From assembly GCA_029880285.1 (NCBI GenBank), contig JAOUOS010000024.1, positions 1 through 45,420 of the forward strand: a stretch of DNA of 45,420 nucleotides, read 5' to 3'. Under the pieces are notes generated by a model, which saw nothing but the letters and a program-made list of their open reading frames with translations, did not search any database and was not told the DNA's origin. Below, one piece after another: positions 7,508-16,487 of this stretch. The DNA comes from Spirochaetia bacterium (lineage in GTDB: Bacteria; Spirochaetota; Leptospiria; Turneriellales; JAOUOS01). The translations under genes and the position numbers were made by a program. Every line of letters begins with the position of its first letter. Positions within the stretch are counted from its first letter, which is position 1.

Positions 7508-9801
7508 AATTTATACAGAAAAATATTTTAATACTTTTGCCCGCAGTGTTTTTTTTATGGATATTTATATTTTCACTTAAAAACTTTGATAATTTTGTTG
7601 AGAAAACTAATCCTGAATTCTTAGTTTCGCCAAATAAATTAATACTATTGCCTACATCTTTCAATATAAATAAAGATATTCATTACTTTCATTTGGCCCA
7701 AAATATTACATCTAACGAAACTATCTGGGAAATATGGTTATACGCTGTTACACCTTTTATGGGCACGCTGTTCTTATTTTGCGTTACAGGAGTTTTTATT
7801 TATCTATTCGCCAGAAGAAGACGACTTGAAAAATCATTTTTAATTTTACTATACTTTTTTTCTGTTTTTTATATTACTTTTATTGATTTTATGAGCGAAG
7901 CTAAATTACTATATCTATTTTATGCTTTGTTATTTGGCATTAATATTCCCTTATATTATTTTTGCAGAAGTATTTATGGATTATCTACAAAGCCTTTATT
8001 TTTTTATATTACAATTCCCCTTGCGCTTTTAATTCCTGCCGGGCTTATGCCTGAATCTTCTGATCAAGAAATAATATTATTTTTATTTGCGGGTTTTATT
8101 TTTTTAATGAACAATATTTATTTATTAACTCTTTTAATAAAAGATATTAAAATACCTTCTACTACATCTTATATAAAGCAAAGCTGGCCCAGGCGTTTTT
8201 TTTCAATTATTACTGTTGCCTCTTTTATTCCAATATATTTTTTCTTTTTTTATTCGCCCTATAAAAAACCAATTATAAATATAAGTTATAACGCTTTATT
8301 TTTCTTGCCTGCTTTGATGCCTGTGTCATTTTTTGCATTAAGTCAACGATTTAATTTTGTATATTTTGAAACTATTTTATATGGATGGTTTACAAGGTTT
8401 GTTTACAGTATATTTTTCTTTTTTATATACTGGTTCTCTATAGGCTTTCATATAGGAAAAATACATTTTTACAGCGACAAGCAATGGCTTCATATTATAA
8501 TAGGAATTGTTTTTATCTTAATTATAGACCCTTTAAAAACTTTGTTTTTATTTTATTATAATTCTTATAGAGTAAACAGAAGACAAGGACTTGATAAATA
8601 TTTACTAGAAATATCAAATCATGTCAATAATCCGGAACAAATAGGTCCTTTCTTAGAAAAATTTACCAGCCTGTTATGCGAAAGCTTAAAAATAAAGAAA
8701 GTTCGGTTTATTTTAAGCAATAATTTATTTGAATTTACTTCAAATGCCAGAGAGAATGTAATTTTTATTGATAATGATAATTCTTTATGGGATCAAATAA
8801 ACCTGTGGAAAAAAGCGCGTAAGTATCCAACTTTTACTCAATCTGATTACGGCCCCATTAGAGATTTATTGCAAACTCACGGCGGATTTTTGTTAATTGC
8901 TTTTCAAAAATTTCAAGCAGGTCTTATTCTAGATAACAGAGAAACTGGCGAACCTATTCTTTCTGAAGATATAAGATTTTTAAAAGCCGTATTAAAGCAA
9001 ACGGAACCTCTTCTTGAAAATTATCAATATTTGGCCGCTGGCGTAAAAATAAAACGACAAGAAAAAGAGCTGGAACTAGCGTCTCGAATTCAAGAAAATT
9101 TTTTACCTAAAGCCTATCAAAATAAGAATGTTTCTTTTTATTCTTTTTTCCGGCCTTCTAACAGAGTCTCTGGCGATTATATTGATTTTTTACCCATAAG
9201 TAACAATGAGTATTATCTATTTTTAGGTGATGTAAGCGGGCACGGGCTCGGCAGCTCATATATCATGTCTATTGTCCGTTCTATAATAAGAAGTGCTATT
9301 TATATTTATAAAAGCGATATTGCCGCGGTTTTTGAACAGATAAATGATTATTTATCGGAAAAATACAAAGGCAGTAATTTTATGACATTAGCCGGATTAA
9401 AAATACAAATAAACAAAAAAGAAGATAAAAACGAAAAAATTATTACATATATTAATGCCGGCCAGCACCCGCCTCTGCTATATTTTAAAAATAAAAAGAA
9501 ATTTAAAAAATTAAGTAAACACCAAAGAGTATTAGGGGCAGTAAAGACAAAATACAAAAAAGAAAAATTTCATACTATAGAGCCTATTCGTTTTATTATT
9601 TACTCAGACGGTGCGTTTGAAATTTTTAATAAAGATGGCGTCATCTTAGGACAAAAAAAACTAAATCATTGGATTAAAAAAAATATTCATACTTCAATTG
9701 AAGAACAAATTGATATAATAACAAAAAAAATATTATCTTATAGTATAAATCCTATTGATAACTTTGACGATATTTCGTTTGTCGCGCTTGAAATTAAATA
9801 A
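7504..9801 (+). CDS. Polytopic membrane SpoIIE-family serine phosphatase
   Basis: A 765-residue sensor phosphatase. After an N-terminal helix and a periplasmic loop of about 50 residues come roughly nine transmembrane helices (about 77-345). A GAF-like linker domain (about 360-510) and a C-terminal PP2C/SpoIIE domain follow. The catalytic set is complete: EIQ-type helix SRIQENFLP, GDY at 557-559, GDVSGHG at 575-581, NAGQHPPLL, YSDG at 700-703 and DDISF near 755. Such enzymes dephosphorylate STAS-domain anti-sigma antagonists in partner-switching pathways; a STAS protein is encoded at 27192-27533. It is translationally coupled to the pseudophosphatase-like protein and converges on the next gene with a 1-nt gap. 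Confidence 0.9.
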   Translation: MKFIQKNILILLPAVFFLWIFIFSLKNFDNFVEKTNPEFLVSPNKLILLPTSFNINKDIHYFHLAQNITSNETIWEIWLYAVTPFMGTLFLFCVTGVFIYLFARRRRLEKSFLILLYFFSVFYITFIDFMSEAKLLYLFYALLFGINIPLYYFCRSIYGLSTKPLFFYITIPLALLIPAGLMPESSDQEIILFLFAGFIFLMNNIYLLTLLIKDIKIPSTTSYIKQSWPRRFFSIITVASFIPIYFFFFYSPYKKPIINISYNALFFLPALMPVSFFALSQRFNFVYFETILYGWFTRFVYSIFFFFIYWFSIGFHIGKIHFYSDKQWLHIIIGIVFILIIDPLKTLFLFYYNSYRVNRRQGLDKYLLEISNHVNNPEQIGPFLEKFTSLLCESLKIKKVRFILSNNLFEFTSNARENVIFIDNDNSLWDQINLWKKARKYPTFTQSDYGPIRDLLQTHGGFLLIAFQKFQAGLILDNRETGEPILSEDIRFLKAVLKQTEPLLENYQYLAAGVKIKRQEKELELASRIQENFLPKAYQNKNVSFYSFFRPSNRVSGDYIDFLPISNNEYYLFLGDVSGHGLGSSYIMSIVRSIIRSAIYIYKSDIAAVFEQINDYLSEKYKGSNFMTLAGLKIQINKKEDKNEKIITYINAGQHPPLLYFKNKKKFKKLSKHQRVLGAVKTKYKKEKFHTIEPIRFIIYSDGAFEIFNKDGVILGQKKLNHWIKKNIHTSIEEQIDIITKKILSYSINPIDNFDDISFVALEIK

Positions 9802-9802
9802 T

Positions 9803-11059
9803 CTATGGATTAGTTTCTTTCGCGGGTTCTAAGTTAGTGTAATAAATTATATTGCTATTTTGCTTTGTTAAGTTTATTAGCGCAGATAGCATAGAATTTT
9901 CGTGCTCTGTTTTAATATTATTCGCGAAAGTCTCTATTTCAGTATAATCATTAGGAAAATACTCTTTTATTTCTTTTTTCTCTGTCATAATTTTTTCAGC
10001 ATCAATAACATCAGGAATTTCTCTTTTTGTAATTGTTATAAAATAAAAAACTCCAGAATTTTCAATTGGCCCTATTCTTTTGCCAATAGATTCAGAAAAA
10101 ATCACAGATGTAAACTCATCAGATTCAAATAAAGGTAATAGATTAGGTGACTCTTGTGGTTTAACAGAATTAATATTTTGAATAGGAGAAACATTATCTA
10201 TACTAAAAACCTTAGTCATATTCTGCGTAGCAATTTTATTTAACGAGTCATCTGAAGAATATTTGCTTAATGAATCTTTCCATTCTTTTTCAATATCAGT
10301 TTTTCTCTCATTTACCAATGCATTTACAATAGCTTCTCTTTTTACTTTTGTCATTTCGGCTTTCGGATCTTTTGATAAATAATCGGTTTTAAATTTATTT
10401 TCTATGTCAACCTCTGAAATAGGTATTTTTGCCTTGATAATTTCATCTTGTTTTTGTTTATCAATAGCAACAATTTGATAAGAAAGTTTTATTTTATTTA
10501 ATCTTTCTTTTTCAATGGATTCTAAATAATTTACTGATATCATATCGCTTAACATATTTTGACCAACTTCAAAAGCAAAACTTCTAAGCGCCCAGGATTT
10601 TATATCTGTAAATGAAATTCTTCCTGATTTTATCCACTCTTCTTCAAATTTATTAAAATCAAAGCCATCAATTGTATTATAAGAAGAAAATTCAGATTTA
10701 AGATAATCTGCAATAATTCTATTTTGATATGTCCCTAAAGGGAAAAAACCTGACTGTTTATACAATTTTTCTAATAATTTTTGGTTAATAAGTCTCTCAA
10801 GGGCTGAACGTTTCAACTGTTCTTCGAATTCCGGCGGTATATTTTGGCCCTGCAGACGGCCTTTGTATTCTCTATCTATATAAGATGTTAAATCTTTTCG
10901 TGTAATAATATCATCATCAACTTTAGCGACCAAAAATTGACTAGAAAGACCTGCCTGCCCTATAAAATCAGGCATACCAAAGGCAATAATAATAATTAAA
11001 ACCAAGAGACTAATAAATGTATAAGAAACTATTTTAATAAGTTTTTCTGAGAATTTCAT
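9803..11059 (-). CDS. PpiD/SurA-like membrane-anchored periplasmic chaperone
   Basis: A 418-residue protein with one N-terminal transmembrane anchor (about 12-30) and a periplasmic body, the topology of PpiD. Residues 40-190 match the SurA/PpiD N-terminal chaperone region: a short strand (VAKVDDDIITRKDL) and then helices with LERLINQKLLEKLYKQSG. The parvulin prolyl-isomerase domain is not recognisable in the middle; only FYFITITKREIP resembles its last strand, so isomerase activity is doubtful. The protein probably helps fold exported proteins at the inner-membrane surface. It lies 41 nt downstream of the Crp/Fnr gene on the same strand, so they may share a transcript. Confidence 0.75.
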   Translation of the reverse strand: MKFSEKLIKIVSYTFISLLVLIIIIAFGMPDFIGQAGLSSQFLVAKVDDDIITRKDLTSYIDREYKGRLQGQNIPPEFEEQLKRSALERLINQKLLEKLYKQSGFFPLGTYQNRIIADYLKSEFSSYNTIDGFDFNKFEEEWIKSGRISFTDIKSWALRSFAFEVGQNMLSDMISVNYLESIEKERLNKIKLSYQIVAIDKQKQDEIIKAKIPISEVDIENKFKTDYLSKDPKAEMTKVKREAIVNALVNERKTDIEKEWKDSLSKYSSDDSLNKIATQNMTKVFSIDNVSPIQNINSVKPQESPNLLPLFESDEFTSVIFSESIGKRIGPIENSGVFYFITITKREIPDVIDAEKIMTEKKEIKEYFPNDYTEIETFANNIKTEHENSMLSALINLTKQNSNIIYYTNLEPAKETNP

Positions 11060-11100
11060 ACTGTCAAAAAATATTCATAAGATAGCCGTTCAAATTATTT

Positions 11101-11757
11101 TTATTTTTTAGATGATCTTTTTTGTGGCTCGAAGTTCTCTTGAAAAGAAAATAAATTATTAAATTTGAATAATTTTTTCTGTGACTGTAGTTTTGATAAC
11201 TCTCTGCTAAAACCTTCAGGAGTTACACCCATTAAGGCTGCCAGCTGATTTTGGTTTACGGGGCATTCTATAAACTCTTTATCTGCCCCCAGCTCTCTAA
11301 AAAAGGTCATTATTCTATCAGCCAGGCTTTGCGATAATATGGCAGTATTTTGTTTTTGATAATATGATATTTTTTGCATAATAAGACTGCTGAATTTAAA
11401 CATAAATTCTGTATTTTTCTGCAATATTTTTTTAAATTTACCCGCTGGATAAAAATAACATTCACTTTTGGTTAACGATTCTGCCGAAGCCGGATAAGTT
11501 ATATTTTCTTGAAAAATAGGAACACCAGCGAACACTTCGCCCGCCATAAGCAAAGCATGAACAGATTCACGCCCATTTTCTAAATTATTAAAAATTTTAA
11601 TTACACCCTGCTGAACAATATAAAATCCTTTATATTTCTCGCCTTCTTTAAAAATGTGACTACCTTTATTAAAATAAAGTAATTTTTCAATACTATGAAT
11701 TTCTTCTCTTAATTCAAGAGGTACAATATCCCAAAATTCTTTTGAATGATTTATCAT
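11101..11757 (-). CDS. Crp/Fnr-family transcription regulator
   Basis: A 218-residue protein. An N-terminal cyclic-nucleotide-binding-type beta barrel (about 25-115; GSHIFKEGEKYKGFYIVQQG, MAGEVFAGVPIF) is followed by a long dimerisation helix and a C-terminal winged helix whose recognition part is LAALMGVTPEGFSRELSKL. The cysteine cluster of oxygen-sensing Fnr is absent, and the usual cAMP-contacting Arg-Ser pair is not seen, so the ligand is unknown. The gene is divergent from the HD-GYP regulator, 73 nt apart, which makes that intergenic region a likely operator. It is followed by the PpiD-like gene. Confidence 0.9.
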   Translation of the reverse strand: MINHSKEFWDIVPLELREEIHSIEKLLYFNKGSHIFKEGEKYKGFYIVQQGVIKIFNNLENGRESVHALLMAGEVFAGVPIFQENITYPASAESLTKSECYFYPAGKFKKILQKNTEFMFKFSSLIMQKISYYQKQNTAILSQSLADRIMTFFRELGADKEFIECPVNQNQLAALMGVTPEGFSRELSKLQSQKKLFKFNNLFSFQENFEPQKRSSKK

Positions 11758-11772
11758 ATTGAATTAAATTTG

Positions 11773-11800
11773 TTTACAGCCTAAAAAAGTTTAATATAAA
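11773..11800 (+). promoter_or_regulatory. Candidate promoter of the HD-GYP regulator gene
   Basis: TTTACA (11773-11778) and TATAAA (11795-11800) are 16 nt apart, upstream of the ATG at 11831. The gene appears to have a conventional leader of about 25 nt but no strong Shine-Dalgarno. Confidence 0.45.
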
Positions 11801-11830
11801 TGCAAGAATAATTTTGAATTATCTAAAAAT

Positions 11831-12892
11831 ATGAATAGTAGCGAAAAAATTAAATCTGGCAGAGTATTAATAGTTGATGATAACCAGATAAATGTAATAT
11901 TAATAGAAAAAATTTTAAAAAACGCGGGTTATCAAAATATTACAACAACCACAGATTCTACAAAAGTAACCGAACTATACAAGCAAAATAAGTATGACCT
12001 AATTTTACTTGATATTCGAATGCCTAATATGGACGGTTTTGAAGTAATGTCTCAGCTTAAAAAAATTGAAAACGAATCGTACCTTCCAATTATTGTTCTT
12101 ACTGCAGATTCAGAAAGAGATGTAAGAATTAAAGCCCTAGAAGAAGGCGCCAAAGATTTTCTTACAAAACCAATTGATCAATTAGAGGCCTTAACAAGAA
12201 TTCAAAATTTACTTGAAGTTAGGCTATTGCATAATCAAGTTAGAGATTATAATAAAACTTTAGAAGAAAAAGTACTCGAAAGAACAAAAGAATTAAGAAA
12301 TACAAGGCTTGAAATCATACAAAGACTTACGAAGGCATCAGAGTATAGAGATAACGAAACAGGAAACCATATTATAAGAATAAGCCGGTATTCAGAGATT
12401 ATGGCAAAATCGATGAACATGCCTAATGAAAACGTTGAATATTTATTAAATGCCAGCCCAATGCATGATGTAGGTAAAATAGGAATTTCTGATAATATTT
12501 TACTTAAACCCGGTAAATTAACAAAAGAAGAATTTGAAACCATGAAAAAACATACAACTATTGGTTATGATATTATATCTAATACAGAGTCGAAACTTCT
12601 TAAAATCGCGGCTGAAATAGCCCTAACCCATCATGAAAAATGGGATGGCTCGGGCTATCCACATGGTAAAAAGAAAGAAGAAATACCTCTTGAAGGCAGA
12701 ATTGTGGCTATCTGTGACGTATATGACGCTTTAACATCAGAACGACCCTATAAAGAAGCATGGCCATCTGAAAAAGCGCTGGAAGAAATTTTAAGTTTAA
12801 GAGAGATTCATTTTGATCCAGAAATCACAGATATCTTTAAAAACAATATTGATAAAATAATTAAAATTGAAAAAGAGTATAAAGATAAATAA
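11831..12892 (+). CDS. Response regulator with HD-GYP cyclic-di-GMP phosphodiesterase domain
   Basis: 353 residues. The N-terminal receiver domain has the acidic pair in LIVDDN, phosphoacceptor Asp61 in LILLDIRMP, and the Thr and Lys positions in IVLTAD and FLTKPID. A coiled linker (about 130-160) leads to an HD-GYP domain with the metal-binding HD in MHDVGKIGI, the HH pair in LTHHEKWDGSGYP (which includes GYP) and DVYDALTSERPYKEAW. All catalytic positions are present, so it should hydrolyse cyclic-di-GMP when phosphorylated. Its cognate kinase is not adjacent; the histidine kinase at 695-2650 is one possibility. The 3' end overlaps the next gene by 26 nt. Confidence 0.93.
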   Translation: MNSSEKIKSGRVLIVDDNQINVILIEKILKNAGYQNITTTTDSTKVTELYKQNKYDLILLDIRMPNMDGFEVMSQLKKIENESYLPIIVLTADSERDVRIKALEEGAKDFLTKPIDQLEALTRIQNLLEVRLLHNQVRDYNKTLEEKVLERTKELRNTRLEIIQRLTKASEYRDNETGNHIIRISRYSEIMAKSMNMPNENVEYLLNASPMHDVGKIGISDNILLKPGKLTKEEFETMKKHTTIGYDIISNTESKLLKIAAEIALTHHEKWDGSGYPHGKKKEEIPLEGRIVAICDVYDALTSERPYKEAWPSEKALEEILSLREIHFDPEITDIFKNNIDKIIKIEKEYKDK

Positions 12893-14078
12893 TACAAAGA
12901 CCATTAAATATGCCTTTATATTTAAAAACAATTTATATCCAGAAGGTGTATTAAAAATACCTGAAAAAGATATTGATATAACTAAAGCGAATATTAAATC
13001 TTATACGATTAATCTTTTAAGAAATACCATTTCTATAAGCACGACAAACCTCAAAAATAAAGTTCTAATAAAAAAATCAAAAGAGGTAATTGAATGGCTT
13101 GATAGTTTATATTTTTTAAAACAAAAAATTAGCTTTGTTATTGGTATTTTTTCTTTTCTTCTGCTAACTTTTATAAATTATAATTTTTGGTATTTAGGAT
13201 TTTTTTTTGGATTACTAAATATTATAACAGCCCAATTATATTATAATATACTAAATGAAAATATAAAAAATGCCTTTTATAAGTTATCTGCTTTTATTGT
13301 TATCTTTATTTTTATAATAAGTTTTATAGTCCCGCCTATACTTCAAGTTTTAATAATTTATTTAATTTATGCGAGTATTATGGTTTTTCTTTATTTTCTT
13401 ATAAAAAAAGAAAAAACTATATTTAAAATATACGCTCATACATCATGGATGTTTTTAATTATTGTAAATTATTTTTTTTTAGCGTGTCTGTTTAAAATCT
13501 CAATAGACTACCAAGCGCATACTTTAAAAGAAAATATTAGCTTAAAATATGAAAATAATATTGTTGAATCAAAAAATGATAAATGGGAAAAACCACAATT
13601 ATGGGATATTAATCAATTCAATTTTTTTTTAAAATATTTACATTCACGAAATTTATCTTTTCAAATACAACCATTTAAAATTCAATACGGATTAAAATTC
13701 GCGGGAAAAGAAATATACAGCGGATGGGTTGGGGCCGTTAATAGCGAAAGTAAAGAAGTTTTATTAAAAGTTAAAGAATATATAACAGCGCAAAAATTAT
13801 TATTCTGGTATCCACTTTGGCAAATAGAACCATGGGTTGAAAAAAAAATTAAATTATTTAGTAAAGAGGGTGTATCTTTTGAAAATAAAAGCTACATACA
13901 AAAATATAACTTTATAGATGCTGTTGATTTTAAAGTAAGAACAATATATGTCGTTTGCGTGCCCTTTTTATATAATAAAGATAATTCATGGCTTTGGGTT
14001 ATAGAAATACCTTTTAATATTACACCCGATTATTATCTGCACAAACTTTCAGCCGGATTAATATATAATGAAGAATAG
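12867..14078 (+). CDS. Unknown polytopic membrane protein
   Basis: A 403-residue protein of no family I recognise. A soluble N-terminal part (1-85) precedes about five transmembrane helices (about 90-215). A C-terminal domain of about 180 residues, rich in aromatic residues, follows (LLFWYPLWQIEPWVEKK; IYVVCVPFLYNKDNSWLWVIEIPF) and is probably extracytoplasmic. The frame has no ATG near its beginning. The first usable start is TTG at 12867, inside the HD-GYP gene, implying translational coupling. The downstream CapA-like gene begins 7 nt after its stop, so the three genes form one unit. The context suggests an envelope process linked to cyclic-di-GMP control, which is inference only. Confidence 0.6.
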   Translation: MKKSIKINNTKTIKYAFIFKNNLYPEGVLKIPEKDIDITKANIKSYTINLLRNTISISTTNLKNKVLIKKSKEVIEWLDSLYFLKQKISFVIGIFSFLLLTFINYNFWYLGFFFGLLNIITAQLYYNILNENIKNAFYKLSAFIVIFIFIISFIVPPILQVLIIYLIYASIMVFLYFLIKKEKTIFKIYAHTSWMFLIIVNYFFLACLFKISIDYQAHTLKENISLKYENNIVESKNDKWEKPQLWDINQFNFFLKYLHSRNLSFQIQPFKIQYGLKFAGKEIYSGWVGAVNSESKEVLLKVKEYITAQKLLFWYPLWQIEPWVEKKIKLFSKEGVSFENKSYIQKYNFIDAVDFKVRTIYVVCVPFLYNKDNSWLWVIEIPFNITPDYYLHKLSAGLIYNEE

Positions 14079-14085
14079 ACAATAA

Positions 14086-15180
14086 ATGAAAAAAAAAATT
14101 TTAATTTTCAATTTAATCTTTTTTTTTCTTAAAACCCCTATTTTTACAAACGATTTAAAAACATTTACAATTATGGCGGTGGGAGATTTTGTGCATCCTT
14201 CAAATACAGAAATTTCTCATCTATTTACAAACCTTGGCAAAGAAAAGTATGAGTATATCCGCCCGATTATAATGCAGTCAGATTTGGCTTTTATAAATCT
14301 TGAAACTCCATTTACAACTGAAAAACCGGTTCTTGAAAAAAAATATGTATTTGTTTCTTATCCCGAAGAACTTGAAAATATACTCTGGGCAGGATTTAAT
14401 TTACTCAGCTTATCTAACAACCATATGTTTGACGCGGGTATTGCCGGTATAGAAGAAACTCTATCGCTTCTTGAAAAAAATACAAACCATAACAATTCAA
14501 GATATCCTGCTGTATGGGCCGGAGCCGGTATTACAAAAGAAAAAACCTTAGAAACGCAATACATAAACATTAAAAATAATAAAGTAATCGCGTTTTCAGC
14601 GTATGGAAACAACGACAAGCCCCGAAATATAAATATTTATGAGGTAAACAAAGTGGTTAAAGATATAAAAAACATGAAAAAATCTGATTTAATTATAATT
14701 TCAATTCATTATGGAGATGAATACGAACATGTCCCAAATAAAAAATTAAGAACAGAATACCGCCAGCTTATTGACGCTGGCGCCCATATAATATTTGGCC
14801 ATCATCCTCATGTGGTACAGGGCATTGAAAAATATAAAAATGGTATTATTTTTTATTCTTTGGGTAATTTTACCATGGGAACTCTTCATCCTGATGAGTA
14901 TAAAGAAAATTTATTTTCAATGATTGCTCAAATAAAGCTTGAAATTAATGATTCAATATTAACGAAAATGGTTGAAATTTTACCGCTTTACGTAGACAAC
15001 AAGCAACCTATGACTTTTGAAGAGCAAACTTATGATTTGAGGCAGTTCATACCTCGCATTCCCGAAGAACCATTTGCCTCTGAAATATTGAAAGAAATCA
15101 TTGAACGCTCAAAAAAAATAAAAAATAATAACACAAATTATAAAATTGAAAATTCCAGAATAATAATTAAAATGCAATAA
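14086..15180 (+). CDS. CapA-family metallophosphatase-like exported protein
   Basis: 364 residues with a signal peptide (about 1-22). The rest matches the CapA/PgsA family, named after poly-gamma-glutamate capsule proteins and built on a calcineurin-like phosphoesterase fold. Visible motifs are MAVGDFVHP, INLETPF, SLSNNHMFDAG, SIHYGDEYEHVPN and FGHHPHVVQGIEKYKNG followed by FYSLGNF. These supply the His/Asp/Asn metal ligands of the fold. No capB or capC homologue is adjacent, so capsule synthesis should not be assumed; many such proteins are simply envelope phosphoesterases. It is the last gene of the unit starting with the HD-GYP regulator. Confidence 0.88.
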   Translation: MKKKILIFNLIFFFLKTPIFTNDLKTFTIMAVGDFVHPSNTEISHLFTNLGKEKYEYIRPIIMQSDLAFINLETPFTTEKPVLEKKYVFVSYPEELENILWAGFNLLSLSNNHMFDAGIAGIEETLSLLEKNTNHNNSRYPAVWAGAGITKEKTLETQYINIKNNKVIAFSAYGNNDKPRNINIYEVNKVVKDIKNMKKSDLIIISIHYGDEYEHVPNKKLRTEYRQLIDAGAHIIFGHHPHVVQGIEKYKNGIIFYSLGNFTMGTLHPDEYKENLFSMIAQIKLEINDSILTKMVEILPLYVDNKQPMTFEEQTYDLRQFIPRIPEEPFASEILKEIIERSKKIKNNNTNYKIENSRIIIKMQ

Positions 15181-15185
15181 AATAA

Positions 15186-15215
15186 TTTACACCCAGATTG
15201 CGAATCAAATAAATC
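15186..15215 (+). promoter_or_regulatory. Candidate promoter of hom
   Basis: TTTACA (15186-15191), an 18-nt spacer and TAAATC (15210-15215) end 3 nt before the ATG. No Shine-Dalgarno sequence is present. A similar TAAATC element just before the start occurs at the NSS transporter gene. Confidence 0.35.
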
Positions 15216-15218
15216 CGC

Positions 15219-16487
15219 ATGATTCGCATAGGACTTTTTGGCGCGGGGACCGTAGGTTCCGGACTTATTAAAATTTTAAAAGAAAATAACTTTCCTATTG
15301 AAGTCGCAGGTGTTGTTGACAAAAAATATAAAGAACTATCGGGTTTGTTAGGCGATATTGCGGCCTCAGATGACGGTGATGCTTTGTTAAACGATGACAG
15401 TGTCAATGTTATTGTTGAACTTATGGGCGGAGTAGGATATTCATATGAAGTAATAAAAAAAGCCCTAGAAAAAGGAAAATCGGTAGTAACGGCGAATAAA
15501 CATCTTTTAGCTAAACACGGCAAAGAATTATTTTCATTAGCTTACAAAAATAATTTGCACATAGGTTTTGAAGCCGCTGTCGCGGGGGCAATACCTATTA
15601 TTCATAACCTGAGAACAATTTTAGCTGACGATAAAATATCCCTTGTAGAAGGCATATTAAACGGAACTTCAAATTATCTTTTAACGAAAATAAGACTTGA
15701 AGAAATAAGCTATGAAAAAGCGCTTAAAGAAGCCCAACAAATGGGATTAGCCGAAGCCGATCCTACGTTAGACGTAAATGGATATGATGCGTGTCATAAA
15801 TTAGCGTTGCTATTTTATGTTATTACTGGCGAATGGATTGATTATACTGATATTTATACTTTAGGAATTGAAGATATTAAGTTAAGCGATATATTATGGG
15901 CCAAAAGTATGAATTATCATATTAAACTGGTGGCTTCTTTTAAAAAAGAAGATGAAAAAAATTATTTATCAGTTGAACCTATGATGTTAAGTAAAGACCA
16001 CTATCTGCATGACATAGAATTTGAAAATAACGCCGTGTTACTACAGGCAAAGTATTCAGGAGTTCATCTTTTTATGGGCAAAGGCGCCGGTTCTCTGCCC
16101 ACGGCATATTCAGTTCTGGCTGATATACTAAACTTTGGCAGATTGCACAATGAAAATAGTAAACCTGAAATTAAAGAAATAAAACCGGCGAAGATAAATC
16201 CTATATCTGAAAGATTTCAATCTTTCTATCTTCGTCTTATGCTTGCAGATAAACCAAAGGTATTGGCAAAAATTGCTGCCGTCTTAGGTGACAAGAACAT
16301 ATCTATAGCTTCGGTAAAACAAAATTTAGATCAAAAACCAAATGAAGATCATGTGGTTGAAGTCATGATAATAACGCACCAATGCCATAAACATGAGCTT
16401 GATAGCGCCGTTTTAGAACTTGAAAACTTATCTGATATTGTAAAAGAAAAACCGGTTTTTTTACCAATTGACAATTATCCTTCATAA
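15219..16487 (+). CDS. hom: Homoserine dehydrogenase
   Basis: Reduces aspartate semialdehyde to homoserine on the way to threonine and methionine. The 422 residues comprise an N-terminal NAD(P)-binding domain (GLFGAGTVGSG at 5-15), the central catalytic region with the family signature (AVAGAIPIIHNLR, EGILNGTSNYLLTK, EADPTLDVNGYDACHKL), and a C-terminal ACT domain (KPKVLAKIAAVLGDKNISIASVKQ) that usually binds threonine as feedback inhibitor. Length and order match the monofunctional bacterial form. Its 3' end overlaps the acyltransferase gene on the other strand by 13 nt. No threonine genes are adjacent. Confidence 0.96.
   Translation: MIRIGLFGAGTVGSGLIKILKENNFPIEVAGVVDKKYKELSGLLGDIAASDDGDALLNDDSVNVIVELMGGVGYSYEVIKKALEKGKSVVTANKHLLAKHGKELFSLAYKNNLHIGFEAAVAGAIPIIHNLRTILADDKISLVEGILNGTSNYLLTKIRLEEISYEKALKEAQQMGLAEADPTLDVNGYDACHKLALLFYVITGEWIDYTDIYTLGIEDIKLSDILWAKSMNYHIKLVASFKKEDEKNYLSVEPMMLSKDHYLHDIEFENNAVLLQAKYSGVHLFMGKGAGSLPTAYSVLADILNFGRLHNENSKPEIKEIKPAKINPISERFQSFYLRLMLADKPKVLAKIAAVLGDKNISIASVKQNLDQKPNEDHVVEVMIITHQCHKHELDSAVLELENLSDIVKEKPVFLPIDNYPS

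Noticed and set aside
14086..15180. Reading the CapA-like gene as part of a capsule (cap/pgs) locus
   Set aside because: No CapB ligase or CapC homologue is near, and the family is widespread outside capsule loci.
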